From NCBI GenBank assembly GCA_018398815.1, contig CM031603.1, forward strand, positions 1,112,277-1,176,276: a stretch of DNA of 64,000 nucleotides. The letters run 5' to 3'. Source of the DNA: Conus ventricosus. Lineage: Eukaryota > Mollusca > Gastropoda > Neogastropoda > Conidae. Numbering within the stretch: position 1 is the stretch's first letter; the number at the start of each line of letters is the position of its first letter. A model generated the notes under the pieces. The model was given only the letters and a program-made list of their open reading frames with translations. It was not told the DNA's origin and searched no databases. Both the position numbers and the translations under genes were made by a program. This document shows positions 57,623 to 64,000 of this stretch, piece by piece.

Positions 57623-60453
57623 TTGACTGAATTCATTTCTAACCCCTTTCAGTTTCAGATGAAAACTGAAGGGTTTTAAGAAAATGCCTTTCCCATGCAA
57701 ACAACTGCCAACATCCACCAATCATTTGGGCTTTACCCTGCAATACTGTTATCAGCCCAATTCCAGCAAGACTCCTAAGCCCCATTCTTTTAAATTAAAC
57801 AAATTTGTGAAATTCTGGATTTTTTCTTTTTTTCTGAATTTGGGATTTGGGAATAATTTCTACCTCAAGGAAATATAAAAAGACATATTCAAGAGGTCTG
57901 GAAGCAGTGTATTCCTGAAAGGAGCAAAGGACACCTCATTATGTCCTTGAATAACTGGATGTCTTCTCTAGTCTCAGACAGGTGAAGAGAACTATAAATC
58001 TTTTTCTGTTCACTGCTGGTCTTGCTAATCCAAACATGTTTGTTTGTTTGTTCTCTCCACTCCACTCTTTTGCCTGCCATCATCTTGGTCTATGATTACT
58101 TCAGAACAAACATGTTTGTTTGTTTGTTCTTTCCACTCCACTCTTTTGCCTGCCAATCATCTTGGTCTATGATTACTTCAGAACAAACATGTTTGTTTGT
58201 TTGTTCTTTCCACTCCACTCTTTTGCCTGCCATCACATCTTGGTCTATGATTACTTCAGAACAAACATGTTTGTTTGTTTGTTCTTTCCACTCCACTCTT
58301 TTGCCTGCCATCATCTTGGTCTATGATTACTTCAGAACAAACATGTTTGTTTGTTTGTTCTTTCCACTCCACTCTTTTGCCTGCCATCATCCATCTTGGT
58401 CTATGGTTACTTCAGAACAAACATGTTTGTTTGTTTGTTCTTTCCACTCCACTCTTTTGCCTGCCATCATCTTGTCTATGATGACTTCAGAACAAATCTC
58501 TGTGAAATGAACTGTCCCCGTGTGTTCATTTCTGTCAAGCTGACCTAGACGTATGACCTGAGCCCCTACATATAGCATGAACATTTTTAGACGGTCCACC
58601 GCCACCCCTCCCAGGTGAGCTCTAAGAGCAACAGTCACAACTCAAAGGATCTGGGGATGAAGACCTCAGAGGATGTAGCTTTTCCCCCATGCACACTATC
58701 GTGAGTTTGATAGTATGTTCCAGCCATATTGCATTATAGTATGTTCCAGCCATATTGCATTATAGTATGTTCCAGCCATATTGCATTATAGTATGTTCCA
58801 GCCATATTGCATTATAGTATGTTCCAGCCATATTGCATTCTGACAATTCTTGATGCCCACTAGTCTTCTCAATATTTTTTTTTAACTAGTTTTTCTTTTC
58901 TCAGACTTTAGAAACATTTTCAGCCCCCGATGTTTGTTGTCAGAAAGCCTTGTCAAACTGAACTGGAATATCACATGGACTAAATTGTGAACTTGAAACC
59001 TGATGGTCTTAATCAAACATATTGCCCCACATTTTCTCTGCAGATTTATGCAAATCTCATGAATGGCCCTGGAGACCTTAAAAAAGCCTGAAACCTGTGA
59101 CTGTTCCTGTGTGTTCATGAAAGCTGAAAAGTCTCCTGTCTGTGACTGTTCCTGTGTGCTCATGAAAGCTGAAAAGTCTCCTGTCTGTGACTGTTCCTGT
59201 GTGCTCATGAAAGCTGAAAAGTCTCCTGTCTGACTGTTCCTGTGTGCTCATGAAAGCTGAAAAGTCTCCTGTCTGTGACTGTTCCTGTGTGCTCATGAAA
59301 GCTGAAAAGTCTCCTGTCTGACTGTTCCTGTGTGCTCATGAAAGCTGAAAAGTCTCCTGTCTGACTGTTCCTGTGTGCTCATGAAAGCTGAAAAGTCTCC
59401 TGTCTGTGACTGTTCCTGTGTGCTCATGAAAGCTGAAAAGTCTCCTGTCTGTGACTGTTCCTGTGTGGTCATTTCTGTGAAGCAATCGTCACCATGTGTT
59501 CCAGTGTTATCCCCCCCCCCCCCCCAGACAGCTGACCTGCAGAAGCCGATGGTTTTGTTCAGGGTGGAGGCAGGCACGGCTTTCAGGAAGGAATTGTAGT
59601 CCACATAGACAGCCATCAGGTCAGGCATCCTTCCCAGATCTGAACACAGACAGCACCCCCCCCCCCCTTCCTTCATCTGAACACAGTCAGCAACCCCCCT
59701 CCTTCATCTGAACACAGACAGCAACCCACCCCCCCCCCCCCTTCATCTGAACACAGTCAGCAACCCCCCCCCCCCCCTCCTTCATCTGAACCCCCCCCCC
59801 CCTCCTTCATCTGAACACAGTCAGCAACCCCCCTCCTTCATCTGAACACAGTCAGCAACCCCCCTCCTTCATCTGAACACAGTCAGCAACCCCCCTCCTT
59901 CATCTGAACACAGTTAGCAACCCCCCTCCTTCATCTGAACACAGTTAGCAACCCCCCTCCTTCATCTGAACACAGTTAGCAACCCCCCTCCTTCATCTGA
60001 ACACAGTCAGCAACCCCCCTCCTTCATCTGAACACAGTCAGCAACCCCCCTCCTTCATCTGAACACAGTCAGCAACCCCCCTCCTTTATCTGAACACTGT
60101 CAGCAACCCCCTCCTTCATCTGAACACAGTCAGCAACCCCCCTCCTTTATCTGAACACTGTCAGCACACACACCCTCCTTTATCTGAACACTGTCAGCAC
60201 ACACACCCTCCTTTATCTGAACACTGTCAGCACACACACCCTCCTTCCCTGAACACTGTCAGCACACACACCCTCCTTTATCTGAACACTGTCAGCACAC
60301 ACACCCTCCTTCCCTGAACTGTTATAGAGGACAACAATAACAATGACAACAAGCTAACTGAGTGGAGAGGGAGGAAGGGAAAGAAGAGAGAGAGAGGAGG
60401 AAGGAGGGACAGAGAGAAGAGAGAGAGAGAGAGAGAGGGGAGAGAGAGAGAGA

Positions 60454-60510
<57 letters not shown>

Positions 60511-61412
60511 ATGACAATGTTTTAATGTTAGGCCTCCAGCCTTTAAACATAGGTACACGTAAACAATGTAGTGGTTATCCGAACAGACGGGTGATAGGAA
60601 TCAACGTAAATTTGTAGCAATAATATGTTCTTTCCTGTGTCTCAGTGCATAAAAAATATACACAGCTACACCACGAATGACTCTGATTTCCTCACCACAC
60701 AATAAATGTCGGCACTTGACCTCTGTTGATCAGTTAACCTTTAAATGCTTTGATATATATTTATCTCTTTGTAATGCGTAAGTTTCACATCGAAAGAAAA
60801 AATGTAGCTCGTATTCACTATTCTTACAAAATGGGCACTGCATATCCTCAGCATCATTTTTCCTGTAGTGTCTATTCATCTTTAAATCATTTATGTCTAA
60901 TCTGAATCCTGTGAGTGCTGATCTAAATTTGGTAATGGTTATCATTGATAAGTATTGTTCATGGTGTGGAAGAAATTTGAAAGAGCAATAGAATTTAAAT
61001 CTGTCACTATCATTAATCTTGGATTCCCATGTCTGTTGAAAACAGTCTATCATTCTTTGTTCGAATACTCTCTAGAACATTTTATAATTTCCAATCATTC
61101 CATTTATATATATACCTCCGAGAAACCATACCTATCTAAACATGCTTTAATAGATGACACCCGGTAATTAACTTTTGACTGTCTTTCTGCTTCAGCATTT
61201 CGTGCTGAATTATGCTGCATTAGATAATGCTTTGTGTGTAAACGTGTTATGTCCATTTTCTGCAGAGAAAACCAGTATCGAAGACTAGATGTAGTGCTAT
61301 CTACATACAAAGGGTAACTTCCGGTCTCACCATTGACCATTGTGTTCGGAGTCCTCAAGCTGACACCCAAAATCTTTTTACATGCAAATAGATAGATACA
61401 TAGATAGATAGA

Positions 61413-61463
<51 letters not shown>

Positions 61464-61494
61464 GTTCCATGCTAATGGAAGCAGTAGCAAAAAA

Positions 61495-61529
<35 letters not shown>

Positions 61530-63664
61530 CACACACACACATACAAACACAAACACACAACACAGACACACACAAACACATAACACACACACACACACAC
61601 ACATACACACACATGTACCACTCATCCCACACCAGCAGTTATTCAACCCCCACCTTGAGGTAAAGATACCAGCTGGTTGCTACAGGCGGAAATCTCCTCA
61701 CCTTGAGGTAAAGATACCAGCTGGTTGCTACAGGCGGAAATCTCCTCACCTTGAGGTAGATACCAGCTGGTTGCTACAGATGGAAATCTCCTCACCTTGA
61801 GGTAAAGATACCAGCTGGTTGCTACAGGCGGAAATCTCCTCACCTTGAGGTAAAGATACCAGCTGGTTGCTACAGATGGAAATCTCCTCACCTTGAGGTA
61901 AAGATACCAGCTGGTTGCTACAGGCGGAAATCTCCTCACCTTGAGGTAAAGATACCAGCTGCTTGCTACAGGCGGAAATCTCCTCACCTTGAGGTAAAGA
62001 TACCAGCTGGTTGCTACAGGTGGAAATCTCATCACCTTGAGGTAAAGACACCAGCTGGTTGCTACAGACGGAAATCTCCTCACCTTGAGGTAAAGATACC
62101 AGCTGGTTGCTACAGGCGGAAATCTCTGTCAACCTCCGCAGAGAACACAGCTCAGGGGGCAGGGTCACCAGCTGGTTTGAATCCACACGCAGCTGTTGCA
62201 GGTTCTGGCATCGGCCGAGCTCTGGTGGCAAGCGGCGCAGCTGGTTGTGGCTGACATCCAGCGTCTGCAGCTGATGCAGCCCTCCCACTTCTGCATGGGC
62301 CAGGTAAAGATTGGTCAATTCCTTCATCGATTCCAACATCCACCAATTACAGATTCGTCAGTTCCTTCATCGATTCCAACATTCACCAATTACAGATTCA
62401 TCAATTCGTTCATCAATTCCAACATTCACCAATTATCAGGGGTTGAACTCTCCATAAAGGAAAAAAGAGGAAACAGTCTATGGAGGTCCGGGGGCATGCC
62501 CCCCCCCCCCCCCCCCCCCCCCCCCCACTTGGGAGCTTGACATCTTCCATTAATTTTGTGTGCCACTAGGTTGAAAAGGAACTCCTCTCATCTACACTTG
62601 GTCCAAGTTGTGAAAGACAGTAAGTATAGTTGAAACATTTTCTCCGCGTGAAACGACGTCTCTTCGACGTGTCGCCATTTTGAAGATCGCAAAACCGGAA
62701 GGAGAAAGTTACCAAGTAAACTGCAAATCCAAGCCGTTTAAGAATTTCGAATAGTTTATGGATAAATGACACCTGATGTTTTTGAAGACATGAATCACAG
62801 ATTGCTCCCGCGGAACTGACACGCTGTTACGCGGAATGAACAAGAATCTACCACGGAAATCCGCCGATCCGAGGAAAAATCCCACCCCTCATCAGTTCCT
62901 TCATCAATTCCAATATTCACCAATTATAGATTCATCAATTCCTTCATGCATTCCAACATTCACCAATTACAGATCATCGATTCCTTCCTCAATTCGAACT
63001 TTCACCAATGACAGATTCATCAGTTCCTATGTCGATTCCAACATTCACCAATTACAGATTCATCAATTCTTTCACCGATTCCAACATTCACCTATTGCAG
63101 ATTCATCGATTCCTTCATCAATTCAAACATTCACCAATTACAGATTCATCAATTCCTTCATCAATTCAAACATTCACCCAATCATTTCTTCTTGCTTATC
63201 TTTCTCAGATACCCTTAAGGTTCATCTGGTCATACCCCTAAAACAGCACTTCAGTTTAGGAGTGTGAGTGACCAACCTGTTCAGGCGACTCAGCCAACAA
63301 GGCTGAAGAACAGTGCACACAACAGAGAAGAATGAGTTGAAAAGAAAGGTAATCAGTGACAGAGCAGGGGACATAACTTGTTCACTGACAGATTATAATC
63401 ATTAATAATTAATAATAAGTGAATGAAAATTAAAAGATGGTGCTTATGTAAAATATGCTATACACAAGGTGAATAAAACAAACAGGGATAATCGTACTGC
63501 TGCTAACATTCTGATCAGTCTTGTGTACACACACACACACACACTCACACACACACACACATCGCACACACACACACACACACACTCACACACACACACA
63601 CACACTCACACACACACACACACACACACTCACACTCACACACACACACACACACACACATACA

Positions 63665-63705
<41 letters not shown>

Positions 63706-63843
63706 CAGCTGGCAACTGCCTGAGCTTGTTGCGTGCCATTCGCAGATGTCGCAGATTGGGCAGACGACAGATGGAGCATGGGATACATGTCAGCTGGTTG
63801 TTGCTGACCACCAACGTCTCCAAGTAAGGCAGATAACAAAGGT
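50436..63843 (-). CDS. LRRC28: LRRC28 orthologue, last five coding exons (5' part outside window)
   Basis: LRRC28 is a conserved animal protein of leucine-rich repeats with a cysteine-containing C-terminal domain; its molecular function is poorly known. Exons on the minus strand: 63706-63843, 62084-62290, 59537-59639, 52874-53067 and 50436-50698. All have AG/GT borders and their phases (1,1,1,2,1) join without error, giving about 301 residues against about 367 for the vertebrate protein. So roughly 80 to 90 N-terminal residues lie beyond the right edge. The order of segments matches the family: LRRs (LQTLDVSHNQLRRLPPEL), then DLGRMPDLMAVYVDYNSFLK, then VIPLPPEVRSVG and LRAAYKLFH, then a domain with GHCQHC and LCCSARC, a possible zinc-binding set. 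The last 18 or so residues go beyond the vertebrate end and reach into a minisatellite. The 13-kb span is inflated by arrays, LINE fragments and a hAT element in introns. Confidence 0.87.
50728..50835. repeat. TG microsatellite in LRRC28 intron
   Basis: About 50 TG repeats, ending 30 bases before the acceptor of the last coding exon. Confidence 0.95.
50836..51470. other. LRRC28 intron sequence with GAA-rich tract
   Basis: Mostly unique. A (GAA)n/(AGA)n tract at about 51102-51175 gives a glutamate/arginine-rich frame that is not a gene. Confidence 0.5.
51475..52870. repeat. Satellite, 20-21-bp unit, ~65 copies, in LRRC28 intron
   Basis: The unit is GGCAACAGGTATGTCAGGTA with alternation of GGTAGGC and GGCAGGC. 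On the plus strand, antisense to LRRC28, each unit contains CAGGTATGT, a consensus-like splice donor. The array ends within about ten bases of the real donor of exon 52874-53067. Confidence 0.96.
52874..53067 (-). CDS. LRRC28: LRRC28 exon: middle linker region
   Basis: It encodes VPDHLMPLQQYIVLG, EVIPLPPEVRSVGNLG and LLELSLRAAYKLFHSSG, matching the linker between the LRRs and the C-terminal domain. The acceptor is CTCCCCAG before GTCGGG, chosen because it completes the split Arg codon left by the preceding exon. An upstream alternative, CAGACAG, breaks the frame. Donor CTCAG then GTGACATG; a 20-bp array starts about ten bases into the intron. Confidence 0.83.
53170..53860. repeat. Satellite, about 45-bp unit, ~15 copies, in LRRC28 intron
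   Basis: Two subtypes share CACAACACACTAGCAGGATC. One continues with TGCATAGACAGACAACTAGT, the other with TGTACTGACTGATCGCTGGT. The subtypes occur in blocks rather than alternating. More diverged relatives run on to about 54060. Confidence 0.93.
54063..54385 (+). pseudogene. 5'-truncated LINE: C-terminal domain with (GAA)n tail
   Basis: A single open frame of about 96 codons encodes TIFRLRTGHNRLNKHLHSKL, then CPCGEAEQDTPHILQECGNF and REELWPEPTLVEDKLYGTVA. This is the region after RNase H in I/Nimb-like retrotransposons, with its CxC...H...C zinc-knuckle pattern. The stop codon is followed within a few bases by (GAA)n at 54362-54382, the retroposon tail. The frame is intact, so the insertion may be recent, but the element is only its last 320 bases. 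Confidence 0.87.
54620..55496 (-). mobile_element. hAT-like DNA transposon inserted in the 55-bp satellite
   Basis: The left end is CAGTGTTGATTCTAG; the right end read inward is CAGTGATGATTCTAG, one mismatch in 15. The flanking CACTTG (54614-54619 and 55497-55502) is a 6-bp target duplication within the satellite unit, and excision restores a normal unit. The 877-bp length and a partial transposase show that it is non-autonomous. The right third is GC-rich, with CGCG blocks. The termini and the six-base duplication resemble the element at 28460-29671 in style but not in sequence. Confidence 0.87.
54760..55127 (-). pseudogene. hAT-like transposase, N-terminal fragment
   Basis: An open frame on the minus strand begins MKRSSTLFSFAFTKAKK and continues through a serine/glutamate-rich linker. 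It reaches FKTFQVSWMKEWPWLAKDDD and GNMLCTV, the start of the TTF-type zinc-finger region of hAT-related proteins. The following cysteine and the rest of the finger are lost at an internal deletion junction near 54775. The remaining codons to 54639 translate the element's right terminal region and are not a protein domain. Confidence 0.7.
56965..57545 (-). pseudogene. 5'-truncated LINE, same family as 38931-40090
   Basis: Clear nucleotide similarity to 38931-39550, including the 3' UTR (GGGCCATATCAGGGCTGTCA against the equivalent at 38980). On the minus strand it holds DKLFQICPNLKEFF and pieces of the C-terminal domain with many frameshifts. It lies in an LRRC28 intron, in the same orientation as the gene. 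Confidence 0.85.
57581..57620. repeat. G homopolymer, 40 bases
   Basis: A pure G run next to the 5' end of the LINE fragment. Confidence 0.92.
57621..58025. other. LRRC28 intron sequence, nothing recognisable
   Basis: Unique AT-rich sequence. Confidence 0.5.
58026..58497. repeat. Satellite, about 76-bp unit, 6 copies, in LRRC28 intron
   Basis: The unit contains ATGTTTGTTTGTTTGTTCTT, TCCACTCCACTCTTTTGCCT and ATGATTACTTCAGAACAAAC. Confidence 0.94.
58712..58838. repeat. Tandem repeat, 26-bp unit, 5 copies
   Basis: Identical copies of ATAGTATGTTCCAGCCATAT followed by TGCATT. Confidence 0.94.
59097..59470. repeat. Minisatellite, 44-46-bp unit, ~8 copies, in LRRC28 intron
   Basis: The unit contains TGACTGTTCCTGTGTGCTCA and TGAAAGCTGAAAAGTCTCCT. 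It lies about 65 bases from the donor of exon 59537-59639. Confidence 0.94.
59537..59639 (-). CDS. LRRC28: LRRC28 exon: end of LRR domain
   Basis: It encodes DLGRMPDLMAVYVDYNSFLK and AVPASTLNKTIGFC, equivalent to the family segment that closes the repeat domain. Acceptor GTGTTCAG before ATCTGGG; donor CTGCAG then GTCAGC. 103 bases, entering in phase 1 and leaving in phase 2. An array made from copies of the acceptor region lies directly upstream. Confidence 0.87.
59642..60325. repeat. Minisatellite, about 31-bp unit, ~21 copies, abutting an LRRC28 acceptor
   Basis: The unit is CCTCCTTCATCTGAACACAG followed by TCAGCAACCCC. On the minus strand each unit reads CTGACTGTGTTCAG then ATGAAGG, copying the real acceptor CTGTCTGTGTTCAG. 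The far end has a variant with CAGCACACACACCC. Confidence 0.94.
60360..60508. repeat. AG-rich microsatellite
   Basis: An imperfect then nearly perfect (AG)n. Confidence 0.93.
60510..61385 (-). pseudogene. Non-LTR retrotransposon, C-terminal region, decayed
   Basis: On the minus strand: KKILGVSLRTPNTMVNGETG (about 61375-61320), LRYWFSLQKMDITRLHTKHY, then after a frameshift FLPHHEQYLSMITITKFRSA (about 60970-60910) and MQCPFCKNSEYELHFFFRCE (about 60840-60785), a CxxC...H...C knuckle. These are the post-RT segments of a LINE group common in marine invertebrates. The 3' UTR runs to about 60510 and ends at an AG microsatellite. It is a different family from the other LINE fragments in this window. 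Confidence 0.83.
61406..61612. repeat. AG and CA microsatellites
   Basis: GATA-type then (AG)n at about 61386-61460, and (CA)n at about 61500-61612. Confidence 0.93.
61651..62083 (-). repeat. 48-bp array copied from the LRRC28 exon end plus splice donor
   Basis: Nine further copies of a unit made of the last 42 bases of exon 62084-62290 plus the first six bases of its intron. The donor core CCTCAAGGTGAGG recurs at 48-base spacing, with one 46-base unit at about 61747-61792. The last copy reads GGTGGG. Each 48-base unit translates as EEISACSNQLVSLPQG in frame with the exon, and the frame is open for six extra copies before the 46-base unit breaks it. The feature may be intronic or, by use of distal donors, coding. 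Confidence 0.93.
62084..62290 (-). CDS. LRRC28: LRRC28 exon: three leucine-rich repeats
   Basis: It encodes HQLQTLDVSHNQLRRLPPEL, NLQQLRVDSNQLVTLPPEL and LTEISACSNQLVSLPQ. At 207 bases it is exactly three 23-residue units. Acceptor CCCATGCAG; donor CAAG then GTGAGG. The last 42 bases and the donor are the source of the 48-bp array immediately downstream. The array upstream comes within about 25 bases of the acceptor. Confidence 0.88.
62325..62438. repeat. Satellite, about 36-bp unit (left part)
   Basis: The unit contains TTCATCAATTCCAACATTCA and CCAATTACAGATTCATCA. It begins about 35 bases from the acceptor of LRRC28 exon 62084-62290 and is split by the insertion at 62439-62888. Confidence 0.9.
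62439..62888. mobile_element. Insertion in the 36-bp satellite, possible short-TIR DNA element
   Basis: About 450 bases unlike the satellite interrupt it. The ends are GGGGTTGA at the left and GGGGTGGG read inward from the right, with a possible 3-bp duplication TCA on both sides. It contains CGGGGGCATGCCCC running into a C homopolymer (62499-62526). Short inverted ends and a three-base duplication would fit PIF/Harbinger or CACTA, but the evidence is thin. Confidence 0.5.
62889..63185. repeat. Satellite, about 36-bp unit (right part)
   Basis: About eight more copies of the unit seen at 62325-62438. Confidence 0.92.
63186..63524. other. LRRC28 intron sequence, nothing recognisable
   Basis: Unique sequence between the satellite and the CA microsatellite. 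Confidence 0.5.
63525..63703. repeat. CA microsatellite touching an LRRC28 donor
   Basis: (CA)n with CTCACA interruptions. On the minus strand it begins within the donor GTGAGTGTG itself. Confidence 0.94.
63706..63843 (-). CDS. LRRC28: LRRC28 exon: two leucine-rich repeats
   Basis: It encodes YLETLVVSNNQLTCIPCSIC and LPNLRHLRMARNKLRQLPA. Its 138 bases are exactly two 23-residue repeats. Acceptor TGTGCAG before ACC; donor CTG then GTGAGTGTG. The donor runs directly into a (TG)n/(CA)n tract, and the acceptor side is also TG-rich. The intron enters in phase 1. Confidence 0.87.
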
Positions 63844-64000
63844 CTGCACACACGCAGGCGCACACACACACACACATTTATTTCTCATTTCAGTCTTCAG
63901 CGCATTCCTTCAGATGTTCACTACTTCAGTCCCTTGCCTATTACTTGAGATCTGACCTGTTTACGTCATCTGTCCCAAAACCTGAGATACATATGATTAT

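Noticed and set aside
61746..62339. A single large LRR exon covering the whole open frame
   Set aside because: Splice borders at 62290 and 62084 give exactly three 23-residue repeats and correct phase on both sides; the array is better treated as optional sequence.

Overview
This is eukaryotic nuclear DNA from an invertebrate animal, most likely a mollusc or another lophotrochozoan (inferred, low certainty). The evidence is two split, intron-bearing genes with animal-type orthologues, several non-LTR retrotransposon fragments, cut-and-paste transposons with clear target-site duplications, a tRNA-derived SINE, and a very high load of minisatellites. There is no bacterial gene organisation. Tandem repeats cover roughly half of the window. 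The first 5 kb looks poorly polished (ragged repeat units, C and G homopolymers of 40 to 75 bases), so frameshifts anywhere here may be sequence error rather than decay.

Layout. 0.3-9 kb: about ten successive minisatellites with units of 36-80 bp. 10.2-12.8 kb: a 51/58-bp satellite split by a 1.19-kb inverted-repeat element with a 7-bp target duplication. 13-14 kb: a 50-bp satellite. 14.5-16.3 kb: a decayed pogo/Tigger-type transposon with a recognisable DDE transposase. 16.4-28.4 kb: mostly satellites (54, 56, 70 and 45 bp units), one SINE and stretches without a recognisable gene. 28.46-29.67 kb: a hAT-like element with a 6-bp duplication. 31.0-31.8 kb (minus): probable mitochondrial ribosomal protein bL34m (MRPL34), with a 3' UTR and AATAAA signal. 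31.9-34.3 kb: satellites. 34.7-42.3 kb: a graveyard of minus-strand LINE fragments, flanked by two clusters of an unexplained 14-bp motif. 43-47 kb: microsatellites, small satellites and a foldback element with TTAA duplications. 47.9-49.4 kb: a 66-bp satellite.

The right quarter (50.4-63.8 kb, minus strand) holds the last five coding exons of an LRRC28 orthologue, a leucine-rich-repeat protein. Exon phases join correctly (1,1,1,2,1) and the LRR exons are 138 and 207 bp, exact multiples of a 23-residue repeat. The 5' exons lie beyond the right edge. The introns are packed with minisatellites, LINE pieces and a second hAT-like element.

The most interesting signal is at the LRRC28 exon borders. 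Several of its minisatellites are built from the splice junctions themselves. A 48-bp array copies the last 42 bases of an LRR exon plus the 6-base splice donor, keeping the reading frame open over six extra copies. Another array copies the acceptor of the next exon. A 27-bp array supplies the stop codon. This suggests local amplification of exon edges, with possible effects on splicing and protein length.
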